50,517 nucleotides of DNA from Candidatus Methylomirabilota bacterium (GCA_016207095.1 JACQQF010000073.1:1-50517), one strand, 5' to 3'; shown: positions 33,499 through 42,968, counted from the first letter of the stretch. Numbers and translations: made by a program. The notes: a model not told the origin generated them from the sequence alone.

Positions 33499-34004
33499 CG
33501 CTGAGCCTCCAGTGTGAGGGCACGGCCGACATGCGCTAAATTAGACTTGAGGAGCAAGAAGAGTAGGAACCCAAGCCCACCAAGCACTGCGCCCAGGAGG
33601 AGCAGTCCAAGGAGCATGCCTCCGCCCCCTAGAAGGAGTCCCGCGGCGTTCCCCATGACCTGCGTCTGGTCGCCAACCGGATCGAAGTACTGGGCCCAGA
33701 GCAAAAATGTGAAGGCAAATCCACTGATGGGCAGGGCAAAAGCCGCCAGGGCGATTGTGAGACACATGCTTTCCGCGGTCCGCTTGAAGTCCCGGTGCCG
33801 GCAAAAGAGGAATGCGAATCCGGCCCACGCCAGAAGAATCACCCAGAGGGCGATCCGGGCACCGGTTTCCCCTGCCCCCGCGGCGAGGCCTGCCAGCACC
33901 CCGATGAGCACGGCTGCCACGAGACCGCCGAGGATGCCGAAGGCGTAGTACAAAATCAGGAGCCCAGATCGACCGACGACAGCCTTCCAGCTATTTCCTT
34001 CCAT
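33468..34004 (-). CDS. Polytopic membrane protein, unknown
   Basis: 178 residues with four or five helices (LLILYYAFGILGGLVAAVLI, IALWVILLAWAGFAFLFC, GLLLGGGGMLLGLLLLGAVL). No family recognised. Start and stop overlap the neighbouring genes, so the small genes 33031-34514 form one tightly packed transcription unit. Confidence 0.6.
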   Translation of the reverse strand: MEGNSWKAVVGRSGLLILYYAFGILGGLVAAVLIGVLAGLAAGAGETGARIALWVILLAWAGFAFLFCRHRDFKRTAESMCLTIALAAFALPISGFAFTFLLWAQYFDPVGDQTQVMGNAAGLLLGGGGMLLGLLLLGAVLGGLGFLLFLLLKSNLAHVGRALTLEAQRWLAGEPSDG

Positions 34005-34140
34005 CCCCCCCTCCGCTCGGATCCCTCCCTATCTGTTCCGACAGCCGCTCCACCAGCCGAATCATGCGATCCATAGTTTCCACTAGCTGGTTGGTGACGC
34101 GAGAGTCAAACGCGGGCTGGCCTGTCATCGCGGGCCCCAT
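33991..34140 (-). CDS. Possible 49-residue coiled-coil peptide
   Basis: Starts within the end of 34125-34514 and overlaps the next start. It reads MGPAMTGQPAFDSRVTNQLV, then ETMDRMIRLVERLSEQIG, an amphipathic helix. No strong ribosome binding site is seen; coupling to the upstream gene would be needed. Confidence 0.4.
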   Translation of the reverse strand: MGPAMTGQPAFDSRVTNQLVETMDRMIRLVERLSEQIGRDPSGGGDGRK

Positions 34141-34514
34141 GCCGACCGGCAGCTTAGGAAGCATTCAGGAGGTACCGGCCCCCCTCCGCTTGCCACGGCT
34201 GCGCGCCCTCCGCCACGAGCTTCCATTTTGCTCAGGATCACCTCGCCATAGAGCGAACGGAGGTGACCGACCTCTTTGTCTACCAGAATCCGGTCCACCA
34301 GTGTTCCCTTGCGCGTGACGACCTCGACCTCGTACACCCGGCCGACGTCACGAGCCGGGCCAACCCGCAAGTTGGGATTCCGGTTCTTTGTAATGTGCGC
34401 TTGCACAACCGCTTTAGCATCCACCTCACTCCGAACAGGTTGGGCGGACGCAGGAATTGAGGCGGCACCTATAATGAGTAAAGCTAGAGTGACGATAGTC
34501 ATATTCTTCTTCAT
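34125..34514 (-). CDS. Exported PepSY-like small protein
   Basis: 129 residues. Signal peptide about 1-24 (TLALLIIGAASIPASAQP), followed by a PepSY-like region: VDAKAVVQAHITKNRNPNLR, VYEVEVVTRKGTLVDRILVD and KEVGHLRSLYG. The tail contains CFLSC. Function unknown; PepSY domains often regulate or bind periplasmic partners. It lies 53 bases downstream of the P-type ATPase end on the opposite side of the gap, same strand. Confidence 0.6.
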   Translation of the reverse strand: MKKNMTIVTLALLIIGAASIPASAQPVRSEVDAKAVVQAHITKNRNPNLRVGPARDVGRVYEVEVVTRKGTLVDRILVDKEVGHLRSLYGEVILSKMEARGGGRAAVASGGGPVPPECFLSCRSAWGPR

Positions 34515-34567
34515 CTTCCTACCCCCAGCTCCTTTTGGTGTTTCGCCTTGAGGCCAGCACGCCTTTC

Positions 34568-34777
34568 CTATTCACCGCAGACGTGGCCGATCGCCGCAAG
34601 GGCTCTGCAGATCTTGGCCCGGCCCATCTGGCCGTCCTGAAGGACGACTGTCACCTGTTTGTCCGTGACGTCTCCTTCGACCTTCATGACGCCAGGCAGC
34701 TTCTGGAGTGCCTCGCGGATCCCGGACAAGCAGCCCTCGCAGTGGATCGTTGGAACCTGTAGTGTGAGCGTCTCCAT
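34568..34777 (-). other. Possible internal start: free C-terminal HMA chaperone
   Basis: Within the ATPase frame, AAGGAGGAGGTAACC precedes ATG 34777. This would yield a 69-residue protein [16 protein letters not shown]..., complete as a CopZ/MerP-like carrier. The strength of the site suggests either internal initiation or a recent fusion of two genes by loss of a stop. Confidence 0.45.
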
Positions 34778-36970
34778 GGTTACCTCCTCCTTGGTTTCTC
34801 GTCGTGGCAGCAGGCGGCCAGCGAAGGAGTTCGCGAGGACGGTCGTGACACTGGCCGCCATGGCGACCATGGCCATGACCGGGTGGACCAATCCGGTGAT
34901 GGCCGCTGGAACGCCGATGCCGTTGAAGGCGAAGGCGAGCGTGACGTTCTGCACCGTCTTGCGGAAACTGCTCTTACCGATAAAGTAGGCGTCCACTACG
35001 CCACCCAGCCGATCCCCCACCAGGACGATGTCCGCCGACTCGATGGCGATGTCGGTTCCCGCCCCGATAGCGATCCCAACGTCGGCCTGCATGAGCGCGG
35101 GGGCGTCATTGATGCCGTCCCCCACCATGGCCACCCGATAGCCTTGTCGCTGGAGCGTTCGCACCTGCTCGGCCTTCTGACCTGGAAGAACCTCAGCCAT
35201 GACCTCGGTGATCCCCACCTGGCTTGCGACCGCGTGCGCCGTTCGCCAGTTATCGCCGGTGAGTATCACCGGGTCCAGGCCGGCGCGCTTCATCCGGGCG
35301 ACGGCGTCGGCGGCGTCCTCCTTCAGGGTGTCAGCGATGGCAATCAGCCCCGCGAGGCTGCCATCCGCCGCCACAGCCACCACCGTCCGGCCTTGCTGCT
35401 CCATCGCCTCGAGGCGCCCTTTCACCTGCGTCAGGTCTACCCCTTCGTCCGAGATGAAACGGGGGCTTCCGACGAGCACCGCCCTCTTGTCTATCGTGGC
35501 CCTGATCCCGCGTCCCGGGATCGCCTGGAACTCCCGGACTTCCAAAGATCCCAGCGCCTGCGCCCGATCCACGATCGCCCGAGCCAGGGGATGCTCCGAG
35601 GGGCCTTCGGCGGCCGCTGCCAGCGCCAGGATCCGGTCCGCTGTGTCATGATCTATGGCCACCACCTCGATCACGCGGGGCTTGCCCCTGGTAATGGTCC
35701 CCGTCTTGTCCAGCACCACCTTCTTGACATCTTTGAAGACCTGGAAGGCCTCGCCTGAGCGCATCAGGATGCCCTGCTGGGCGGCCATGCCGCCGCCCCG
35801 GATCATGGCAAGCGGGGTGGCCATCCCCAGGGCGCAGGGATAGCCCATCACGAGCACCGCCAGGGTGGCGAAGATAGCCCGGGGCACGTTGGGCTCTCCG
35901 ACCAGCAGCCAGGCCCCCGCCGTCCAGGTGAGGAAGGCCGCCCCTGCTGCGACGAGGACCCCCGGGACGAACCACAGCAGGACGCGTTCCACCAGTTGCA
36001 GGATGCCGGGCTTCAGCGCCCGGGCCTCCTGAATCGAGCGCGCCACCTGCTGGAGGAAACTCTCCTCCCCCACCTTGGTGACTCGCACGAGCAGGGTGCC
36101 CGTCTGATTCACTGAGCCGCCGACGACCTCATCACCCACGCTCTTCTCGACCGGGATGGACTCGCCCGTCACCAGGCTCTGATCCACTCCTGAGCGTCCC
36201 TCGACCACTGCGCCATCCACCGGGATGCTCTCCCCGGGACGGATCCGGACGCGATCTCCAGGCCGCACCTCTTCCACCGGGAGCTCCTCTTCCCTCCCGT
36301 CTCGGACGACGCGGGCCATCGGAGGCTGGAGGTCCATCAGCTTCTTGATGGCCTGCGAACTCCTGGTCCGGACCACTAGGGAGACGTATCCCGAAAGGAT
36401 ATGGTACGCGGTGATGAAGATGGCCGCCCCCATGAAGTCGGCCATAGGCCAAGGATGGGTGAAAACGCCCACAGCGCCACCAACTAAGCCGCCGAAGGCA
36501 CCGAACTCCATCAGCACATGCTGGTTCAGGATGCCCCGACGGAGCGACCCCCACGCCATCTGCAGGATGGGCCAGCCCACGCCGAAGATCATCCCCAAGG
36601 CGAGGGTCAGCATCCCCCACTTGAACCAGGGCTGCTGGATGCCGAGCCACATCGCGCTCATGAAACCGAGTGAGACGAGCATGAACCCAGCCGCCACCAG
36701 CAGCCGGTCTCGGTGCTCCCGCAACTCGGCCTCCTCTTCTTCAAAGGTCCGGATCTTGTTGGGGTCCCGAACCGTATACCCCAGGCTCCGCAGAGTATCC
36801 CGGAGCTTCCCGGGGGTCACTCTCTCCGGGTCGTACTGGACTAGCGCCTCCTCATGGGACAGGCTCACGCCGACGTCCGCCACGCCGTCTGTGCGGGTCA
36901 AGGCCTTGCGGATGCTTTCCACGCAGAAGGAGCACTGCATCCCGCCGATCTTTATCTGCATTTTTTCCAT
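34568..36970 (-). CDS. P1B-type heavy-metal ATPase with N- and C-terminal HMA domains (copy 1)
   Basis: 800 residues. N-terminal HMA with GGMQC13SFC16; actuator [12 protein letters not shown]; membrane metal site [14 protein letters not shown]; phosphorylation site [40 protein letters not shown]; and a C-terminal [16 protein letters not shown]. It would export a soft cation from the cytoplasm using ATP. The membrane motif is YPC instead of the CPC of Cu/Zn pumps. The fused C-terminal HMA has its own ribosome binding site and ATG (34777) and may also be made separately. Confidence 0.9.
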   Translation of the reverse strand: MEKMQIKIGGMQCSFCVESIRKALTRTDGVADVGVSLSHEEALVQYDPERVTPGKLRDTLRSLGYTVRDPNKIRTFEEEEAELREHRDRLLVAAGFMLVSLGFMSAMWLGIQQPWFKWGMLTLALGMIFGVGWPILQMAWGSLRRGILNQHVLMEFGAFGGLVGGAVGVFTHPWPMADFMGAAIFITAYHILSGYVSLVVRTRSSQAIKKLMDLQPPMARVVRDGREEELPVEEVRPGDRVRIRPGESIPVDGAVVEGRSGVDQSLVTGESIPVEKSVGDEVVGGSVNQTGTLLVRVTKVGEESFLQQVARSIQEARALKPGILQLVERVLLWFVPGVLVAAGAAFLTWTAGAWLLVGEPNVPRAIFATLAVLVMGYPCALGMATPLAMIRGGGMAAQQGILMRSGEAFQVFKDVKKVVLDKTGTITRGKPRVIEVVAIDHDTADRILALAAAAEGPSEHPLARAIVDRAQALGSLEVREFQAIPGRGIRATIDKRAVLVGSPRFISDEGVDLTQVKGRLEAMEQQGRTVVAVAADGSLAGLIAIADTLKEDAADAVARMKRAGLDPVILTGDNWRTAHAVASQVGITEVMAEVLPGQKAEQVRTLQRQGYRVAMVGDGINDAPALMQADVGIAIGAGTDIAIESADIVLVGDRLGGVVDAYFIGKSSFRKTVQNVTLAFAFNGIGVPAAITGLVHPVMAMVAMAASVTTVLANSFAGRLLPRRETKEEVTMETLTLQVPTIHCEGCLSGIREALQKLPGVMKVEGDVTDKQVTVVLQDGQMGRAKICRALAAIGHVCGE

Positions 36971-37009
36971 TGCACAATTATCCTACACCTTCCACTTACT
37001 GGAGCGTCA

Positions 37010-37235
37010 AGGACCACTTCGCTGTCCTCGAGTGGGCGGCCCCCCTTCGGGATGATATTGGCCTCTGCGTGGACCTAACTGATCGGCCACAAGCACGATG
37101 ACCTCGCCTGTCCCCACCCTGGAAGGCTCGGCTGACGTCTCAGGTGACGAGCCGGCCTGTTGCCTCGAAACCGGATCCTGCTCGGCGTCAACCTCGCCTC
37201 AAGGGCCGCCTCTTATCTGTAAATGAGAGCGGACT
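37010..37235 (-). pseudogene. Decayed relic of a two-domain MerP-like gene
   Basis: The plus-strand text GGCCACAAGC...GATGACCT...CCTGTCCCC...TGGAAGGCT...GCCTCGAA...GGCGT..AACC matches, with indels, the second-domain part of the gene at 42969-43478 (around 43085-43215). No open frame survives. It is a third remnant of this Sec gene family, between the ATPase and the cyclase fragment. Alignment was by eye. Confidence 0.5.
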
Positions 37236-37361
37236 GTACAGATTTCGGTTGTGGAGCCCTGTGTTTGAGCAGAGAGGGTGGTCTCGGTGGTGAACACCCA
37301 CGCTGGTACACCATCAGGCCCGCTCGCCCTGCTTGAGCTACCACAGCCTGTTCACTAACGA

Positions 37362-37841
37362 TCAATGAGGGTTGAGATTTCCATCCATCAACACCTTTAC
37401 TGAACGGCTAGGAGCAATACAAGGGGCGTCGCTCGGTCTGAACGGCTGCATCTCAATGGTCTTCGTCGCCGTGTCGGTCATAGATAGTCGTCTCCACCCG
37501 AACGGCCTGATGTTCCAATCCGGAAACATCGGCTCGGTCTCCACGGCGTCGCGGATCTGGATCACGGTCTCGATCACTGGAACCGGCTCGGCCGCCACGA
37601 CGAGCAACTCATCACCGACCCGCTCGACGATCCGGGCGTCGCGAACAAGAGCGGTCTCGGCCAGCTTGACGTATCGGTCGATGACCTTGACCGCCTCGCG
37701 GCCTCCCATTGCCTCGTTCAGCGCCGTGTAGCCGACGAGGTCGGCGATGAGAAAGACGGCGTCGATCTCACGACTCAGACTCACACGCTGTCCCCCCGCT
37801 GTGCTATACGCTCGGTTCCCCCGAAACAACGTCCGAGCCAT
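37362..37841 (-). CDS. Class III adenylate/guanylate cyclase-like domain, truncated
   Basis: 159 residues. The first 90 or so match a cyclase homology domain: DAVFLIADLVGYTALNEAMG, GREAVKVIDRYVKLAETALV and ARIVERVGDELLVVAAEPV. The metal-binding Asp (IADLVG) is present. After residue 105 or so the sequence loses similarity, so the catalytic C-terminal part is missing. Probably a fragment left by rearrangement, 20 bases from the ABC gene. Confidence 0.55.
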   Translation of the reverse strand: MARTLFRGNRAYSTAGGQRVSLSREIDAVFLIADLVGYTALNEAMGGREAVKVIDRYVKLAETALVRDARIVERVGDELLVVAAEPVPVIETVIQIRDAVETEPMFPDWNIRPFGWRRLSMTDTATKTIEMQPFRPSDAPCIAPSRSVKVLMDGNLNPH

Positions 37842-37861
37842 TTCTCGGATCGACTCCGAGT

Positions 37862-38584
37862 CTAGGCGCGCGGCCGCTCGAGCACATCGCCCTTCTCGAC
37901 CACCCGTCCGTCCCCTAGACGGATCACGTGGTCGACCTCGCCGATCATGCGGGTGTCGTGGGTGACCACCAGGATGGCCGTGCCGCGTTCGTTGGCGACC
38001 CGGCGGAGCAATCGCATGGCGCTGAGGCCCCGCTCGGTGTCCAGGCTGGCGGTCGGCTCATCCGCCAGGACGATCTTCGGTTCGTGCGCCAGCGCCCGCG
38101 CGATCGCGACCCGCTGGTTCTCGCCGCCCGAGAGCGCCTCCGGGAGGTGGTCCGCCCGCTCCGCCACGCCCAGGTAGTCGAGCAACTCCATGGCGCGGTC
38201 CCTCGCCCGCCGGCCGTGCACGCCGATCAGCTCCAGCGGGAGCACCACGTTCTCCCTGGCCGTCAGGAAGGGGATCAGGTTGGCGAGCTGGAAGATGAAG
38301 CCGACTTTCTCGCGCCGGAGCCGCTGGAGATCGGGCCGCCCGCCATTGTAAATGTCGTCGCCGTCGAGGACGAGGCGCCCCTCCGTCGGCTCGATGACTA
38401 AGCCCAGGATGCGCAGCAGCGTGCTCTTGCCCGAGCCGCTCGGCCCCATGACGGCGAACAACTCGCCGGGGCGCACGACGAGGTCCACCCCTTTGAGCGC
38501 CTCGACCCGCGTCCGCCCCGCGCCGTAGACTTTCACGAGGTGCTCGGCCTGGATCGCATACTCCATCTGTGGCTCCCGTCTCAC
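37862..38584 (-). CDS. ABC transporter ATP-binding subunit (MacB/LolD/DevA type)
   Basis: 240 residues. Walker A GPSGSGKST (around residues 39-47), Q-loop FIFQLANLIPF, signature LSGGENQRVAIAR, Walker B KIVLADEPTAS, and switch His in VVTHD. It overlaps the permease gene by four bases. With the FtsX-like permease, HlyD-type adaptor and TolC-type channel it forms a tripartite MacAB/DevBCA-like exporter. Confidence 0.92.
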   Translation of the reverse strand: MRREPQMEYAIQAEHLVKVYGAGRTRVEALKGVDLVVRPGELFAVMGPSGSGKSTLLRILGLVIEPTEGRLVLDGDDIYNGGRPDLQRLRREKVGFIFQLANLIPFLTARENVVLPLELIGVHGRRARDRAMELLDYLGVAERADHLPEALSGGENQRVAIARALAHEPKIVLADEPTASLDTERGLSAMRLLRRVANERGTAILVVTHDTRMIGEVDHVIRLGDGRVVEKGDVLERPRA

Positions 38585-39873
38585 GCGCCGAGCACACTGG
38601 GGGCGTCCACCTTCATGGCGCGGCGGAGCGCCATTATGCTGGCCAGCACGGCGACCACGATCATGGCGACGAGCATCTGGCCGATGTCGCCGTAGGTGGT
38701 CTCCACCCGGCGGGGGAAGTAGGGTTCGCTGGCCTGTTCGAGTACACCCCCGATGATCGTCCCCAGCACGCCCATGAGGAGCGCTTGTTGCACGATCATG
38801 CCGTACACGCGCCGGCCCTGAGCTCCCAGGACCTTGAGCAGGGCGATCTCCTTGACCTTGTCCAAGGTGAAAGTGTAGATGACGAGCCCGATGACGATCC
38901 CGGCGATGACCACCAGGAGGGCGCGGAAGAGCGATAGCTGGAATAGGATCAGTCGGTTCGAGCCCATGAGTTGGAGGTTTACCTGCCGGGGGGCGGGATA
39001 GACGTCCAGCCGCTTCCAGCGCCGGATTTCCCTCGCCACCTCCTCCGCCGACGCCCCCGGCTCCAGTTTCACCGCGACCGCGTTGACGACGTGGGTGTCC
39101 TCAGCGACACTGGCCGCCCGTTGCGCAAGTGGTTCGACCAGGATGGGCACCCGCGCTTTTTCTTTGGGTAAGGTCTGTTGCTTATAGCGCCGGCGCCGAT
39201 CGCGGAGCAGGTCCGGGTCCGGTTGGATCAGGACGTCCTGCGCTTCCTTGAGCGTGGTATACAGGACGGGGTCGGCGGTGAAGGCGACCATGTTCTTCGT
39301 GAGGCCGACCACCGTGTAGTCGTGATACCCCAGGCGTACGCGCTCACCGAGCTGAAAGCCAGCCCTCTCGTCCGCCACGAGCTCGTAGTTGTCCGCCTCG
39401 ATCCCGCGCCCGGCGACGATCACGGGCGGTCCCCCGATCCGCCCCGGCTTGTAGCCGATGAGGACGAACTGCTGGTCCTTCGGCATCGCCATCCACCCCG
39501 GCTCGACCATCGTCTTGGTGGTCAGCAGGGTGTTCATGTACAAGAACCGCATCAGGGGGGTCGGCCGGGGCATCCGCGCGACGTGCTCCCAGGCCATGAC
39601 CAGGGGGCTTGCCTCAGCCACACCGGGGATCACCTCGACGGCGTGGTAGTAGTCTTCGGGAATCCGCGATATCTCGACGAAGGGGCCGAGCTTGTCCTTC
39701 TCCACGACCCAGAGGTCCGCGCCCGTCTCGGTGATGATGGTGGACGAGTCGAGGATGACACCCCGTATGATCCCGCCGATGGCCAGGACGACCATGAGCA
39801 GCAGGCCCACGCCCAGCACCGAGGTGAAGAACTTGAAGCTGTGGTAGCGGATGTCCTTGAGCGCCAGTCGCAT
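38581..39873 (-). CDS. ABC transporter permease, FtsX/MacB-like (DevC type)
   Basis: 430 residues with an N-terminal helix (SFKFFTSVLGVGLLLMVVLA), a large periplasmic domain (about 45-300) and three C-terminal helices (LSLFRALLVVIAGIVIGLVI, LLMGVLGTIIGGVL, ILVAMIVVAVLASIM-like). This is the four-helix mechanotransmission layout of MacB. Such exporters move substrates from the periplasm through a TolC channel. Confidence 0.88.
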   Translation of the reverse strand: MRLALKDIRYHSFKFFTSVLGVGLLLMVVLAIGGIIRGVILDSSTIITETGADLWVVEKDKLGPFVEISRIPEDYYHAVEVIPGVAEASPLVMAWEHVARMPRPTPLMRFLYMNTLLTTKTMVEPGWMAMPKDQQFVLIGYKPGRIGGPPVIVAGRGIEADNYELVADERAGFQLGERVRLGYHDYTVVGLTKNMVAFTADPVLYTTLKEAQDVLIQPDPDLLRDRRRRYKQQTLPKEKARVPILVEPLAQRAASVAEDTHVVNAVAVKLEPGASAEEVAREIRRWKRLDVYPAPRQVNLQLMGSNRLILFQLSLFRALLVVIAGIVIGLVIYTFTLDKVKEIALLKVLGAQGRRVYGMIVQQALLMGVLGTIIGGVLEQASEPYFPRRVETTYGDIGQMLVAMIVVAVLASIMALRRAMKVDAPSVLGA

Positions 39874-39882
39874 GCCCCCCTC

Positions 39883-40998
39883 CTACGTTCCTGACCGGGG
39901 GGGCGTGCTGTCGGGTACCTGCTTGACGCGCACCCGCTCGCCACCCTGGAGGCCCATCGGCATCAGGACCACCTGTTCCCCGGCCATGAGGTCGCCCTTG
40001 ACGGCCACGATCGGCGAGCGCGGGCTCGTCGCCCCCGGCTCGACCTTGACTCGGCGTACCCTGCCGTCGTGGCCCACCACGAAGATGAACCGATCGTTGC
40101 CGACCGGCACGACCGCCGCCTTCGGCACGACCAAGGCGTGGGTGACCTTCCCCACCTCGATATAGACCTCGGCCCATTGCCCGACCTGGAGTTCCTTGGG
40201 CGGGAGCGCGAAGGCCACTTGGACGAGCATCTCCTCGGTGACCGGATCGGCCTGCGGGTACACCCGGTAGACGTATCCCTTGAAGGGCCGGCCGGACCGT
40301 CCGCGCAGGATCACCGTGGCGGGCTGGTTCTTGCGCACCTCACCGGCGAAGCGCTGATCGACGTTCGCATCGACCCATATCACGCCGGTGTCGGCCACCG
40401 TGACCACCGGCTGGCCGGCCACGACGGCGTCACCGGCCTCTACCCAGCGCTTCGTTACAAGACCGCTCACGAACGTCGGCACCTTCGTCTCGGAGAGCTT
40501 GAACTCCTGGTAGCGCAGTTGGGCCTCTTGCGCTTGGACGGTCCTCTCCGCGACTCGCTGCCGCTCCTCAGCGACCTCAGCCTCTTCTTGCCCGATGGCC
40601 CCGGAGGGCAGCAACCTCTTCGCTCGTTCCCACGCCCGTTCCGCTTGCCATGCGGAGGCGCGCGCGGCCTCCAACTGGGCGCCGGCGAGGTCCACCTGTC
40701 GGCGCAGGTCGGTGTCCTCCAGCACGGCGACGACCTGACCAGCCTTCACGATATCGCCCTCTTCGACCAGCATCCGCTCGATGCGCCCGCTGATCTTGGA
40801 ACCCACCTTGGCGAGCACCTTCGTGCTAACGGTGCCGGTACCCTCCACCTCGGCCAGGACCTCCTGCTGCGCGATGGGGGCAGCGGTCACTTCCCGAGGG
40901 CGAAGGATCATCCTCCCAACGCCGATGATTCCCCCAAGCAGGAGAATCACGACGAGGACCATGGCCTTATGGTTCCACAGCCTTTCTTTCCAGTTCAT
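39883..40998 (-). CDS. HlyD/RND-type periplasmic adaptor (membrane fusion protein)
   Basis: 371 residues. One N-terminal helix (HKAMVLVVILLLGGIIGV), lipoyl halves around 60-95 and 165-205 (GSKISGRIERMLVEEGDIVK), a coiled-coil hairpin (QLEAARASAWQAERAWERAK), and a beta-barrel domain (PATVILRGRSGRPFKGYV). It links the ABC permease to the outer-membrane channel. The stop lies nine bases before the permease start. Confidence 0.9.
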   Translation of the reverse strand: MNWKERLWNHKAMVLVVILLLGGIIGVGRMILRPREVTAAPIAQQEVLAEVEGTGTVSTKVLAKVGSKISGRIERMLVEEGDIVKAGQVVAVLEDTDLRRQVDLAGAQLEAARASAWQAERAWERAKRLLPSGAIGQEEAEVAEERQRVAERTVQAQEAQLRYQEFKLSETKVPTFVSGLVTKRWVEAGDAVVAGQPVVTVADTGVIWVDANVDQRFAGEVRKNQPATVILRGRSGRPFKGYVYRVYPQADPVTEEMLVQVAFALPPKELQVGQWAEVYIEVGKVTHALVVPKAAVVPVGNDRFIFVVGHDGRVRRVKVEPGATSPRSPIVAVKGDLMAGEQVVLMPMGLQGGERVRVKQVPDSTPPRSGT

Positions 40999-42452
40999 CT
41001 GGATGGTTCTCCGCGGACGGGTTCAGCTTCCCAGCCACCGCCCAAGGTCTTGTAGATCTGCACGACCGCCGTCAGCTGGTCGCGCGTGGTCGAGGCCAGG
41101 TCGATCTCTGCCGCGAAGAGTTGCCGCTCGGCGTCCAGCACGTCCAGGTAGCCTGCGCGCCCGTTCGTGTACCGGAGCTCGGCTAGCTCCAATGCCTGCC
41201 GGGCCGCCGTCACCCGCAGCTCCCGCTGCGCCCGGATCTCCCTTGCCTTCCGGTGGAAGACGAGCGCATCCTCCGCCTCCCGGAAGGCCTGCTGGATCGT
41301 CTGCTCGTACTGGATCAGCGCCTGCTGCTCTCGCGCCTGGGTCGCCCGCAGGTTGCCCCGAAGCCGCCCCGCCGTGAAGATCGGCAGCGTCATCGCCGGC
41401 CCGGCTCGCCAGACCCGCGCTGGGCCCGTGAACAGATCCGATAGGGCTGCGCTCTCTACCCCGAACTGGCCGGTCAGCGAGATCCGCGGGAAGAACGCGG
41501 CCTTGGCCTCCCCGATCCGCGCGTTGGCGGCCACCAGGCGCTCCTCGGCCTGCCGGATGTCCGGCCGCCGCTCCAAGAGCGCCGACGGCAGCCCGGCCGG
41601 CACGGTCGGCGGGAGCGTCTGGGCCTCCAGCACCGTCCCCCGCGGGATCGCACCCGGGTTGCGCCCGAGGAGGATGCTGAGCCGGTTCTCCGTCTGGGCT
41701 ACCCGTCGCTCCGCATCGGGTACCGCAGCCGCTGCCGCCGCCAACTCCCCCTCCGCCCGGCGCACATCAAGCTCCGACGTGAGCCCTGCCTCGAACCGCT
41801 GCCGCACGAGACCGAGTGACGCCTGTCGTGACTCCAGCGTCCGCCGGGCGATCTCCGCCTCCCGGTCGAGCTCCAGCAGGTCGAAGTAGGCCTGCGCCAC
41901 GTCGCTCACGAGCGTCGTGAGCACCGTGCGCTGGTTCTCCACGCTCGCCAGGAGGTCTGCCCGCGCCGCCTCCGTCGCCCGCCGGAGCCGGCCCCAGAGA
42001 TCGATCTCGAAGGTGAGGTCGAGGCCGGTGCGGTAGAAGTCCTGCTGGGGATCGACCCCCAAACGTCTGTGCAGGACCTTCTCGGGGAAGCTCTTCTCCG
42101 AGAATCGCTGGTTGGTGTAGCTCGCCTGGCCGTCCACCTGCGGAAACTGCGCCGCGCGCGTGATCCCGAGCTGCGCCCGGGCCTCGGTCACCCGGGCGAC
42201 GGCGAGGCGCAGGTCCTTGTTCTCCCCCAGGGCCGCGCGGATCAGCTCCTGCAGCACCGGACCCTTGAAGAGCTGCCACCAGCCAAGATCGGCCAGCGAC
42301 CCGACCTCTTCGGCCAGGCTCCGCCACTCCATCGGCGTCACGATCGGCGGCCGCTTGTAGTCGGGCCCCATGGCGCAGCCGCCGAGCACCCAGAGCGTCA
42401 GCAGCGCGAGAGCCGGCCTCGTCAGCGCGCGGCGGGTCAGAGTCTCACGCAT
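40995..42452 (-). CDS. TolC/NodT-family outer-membrane efflux lipoprotein
   Basis: 485 residues. Lipoprotein signal ALLTLWVLGGCAMGPDYKRP with lipid Cys26 and the typical GPDYKRP start of NodT-type factors; two repeated OEP segments (LRLAVARVTEARAQLGITRA and RQAEERLVAANARIGEAKAA). It overlaps the adaptor gene by four bases and heads the exporter operon. Substrate unknown; location between metal genes suggests, but does not prove, metal efflux. Confidence 0.92.
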   Translation of the reverse strand: MRETLTRRALTRPALALLTLWVLGGCAMGPDYKRPPIVTPMEWRSLAEEVGSLADLGWWQLFKGPVLQELIRAALGENKDLRLAVARVTEARAQLGITRAAQFPQVDGQASYTNQRFSEKSFPEKVLHRRLGVDPQQDFYRTGLDLTFEIDLWGRLRRATEAARADLLASVENQRTVLTTLVSDVAQAYFDLLELDREAEIARRTLESRQASLGLVRQRFEAGLTSELDVRRAEGELAAAAAAVPDAERRVAQTENRLSILLGRNPGAIPRGTVLEAQTLPPTVPAGLPSALLERRPDIRQAEERLVAANARIGEAKAAFFPRISLTGQFGVESAALSDLFTGPARVWRAGPAMTLPIFTAGRLRGNLRATQAREQQALIQYEQTIQQAFREAEDALVFHRKAREIRAQRELRVTAARQALELAELRYTNGRAGYLDVLDAERQLFAAEIDLASTTRDQLTAVVQIYKTLGGGWEAEPVRGEPSR

Positions 42453-42555
42453 GGTTGTCTTCCGCGCTCAAGGCCGTGCCCGCGTCGGCCACCATCCGCT
42501 GATCGACGCGCGCGACCGGCTCCGGCGGTCGATCAGCCAGAGTCCCATAACGAAG

Positions 42556-42888
42556 TTACAACCTCCCGACGATCCCGATCCCGACCGCCGCGAGCGCGCT
42601 CCACGCCGAGATCCGCTCTCCTTGCTGCTCCATGTCGCTCTTCCTTGCCGCCGCGTGGACGGCCGCCTCTGGGTCGCGGACGATCGGCCGATAGCCTCCG
42701 GCTCTCCGAACCGCCGCCAGAATCTCCGATACCTGGAGCTTCCCAGCCTCGCCCTCGACCCGCGCCTTCCCAGCTTGGTAGCTAACAGCCACCCGATGTA
42801 CACCATGAAGCCCTTCCAGGGCTTGCTTGATCCGAACCTCTCAGCCCTTACAGGTCATCCCTTGGATGGTTAAAGTGATCTCCTCCAT
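42556..42888 (-). CDS. HMA selenoprotein (C-x-x-U) fused to a truncated MerT start
   Basis: 110 residues through TGA 42841-42843 (codon 16): LTIQGMTC13-KG-U16-EVRIKQALEGL, ending the HMA domain at ILAAVRRAGGYRP. The chain then continues into MEQQGERISAWSALAAVGIG, which is the first 20 residues of the MerT-like protein at 28815, and stops at 42556 just where that protein has its Cys-Sec pair. A MerP-MerT fusion has thus lost the transporter part. GAGGAGGCAC precedes ATG 42888. There is no signal peptide, so the HMA domain is cytoplasmic unless fused to MerT. The HMA part could still work. Confidence 0.7.
42808..42824 (-). promoter_or_regulatory. SECIS-like hairpin of the 42.6-kb HMA gene
   Basis: AAGCCCT pairs with AGGGCTT around a GGA loop on the minus strand, starting 16 bases after the TGA at 42841-42843. 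No apical GU. Confidence 0.5.
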
Positions 42889-42968
42889 GTGCCTCCTCGC
42901 TTCCCGTTTATCGCTCCACGGGCAATTGAGCCCGCTTGCAGGTCTGACCCTTTACAGTGCCCTCACCT

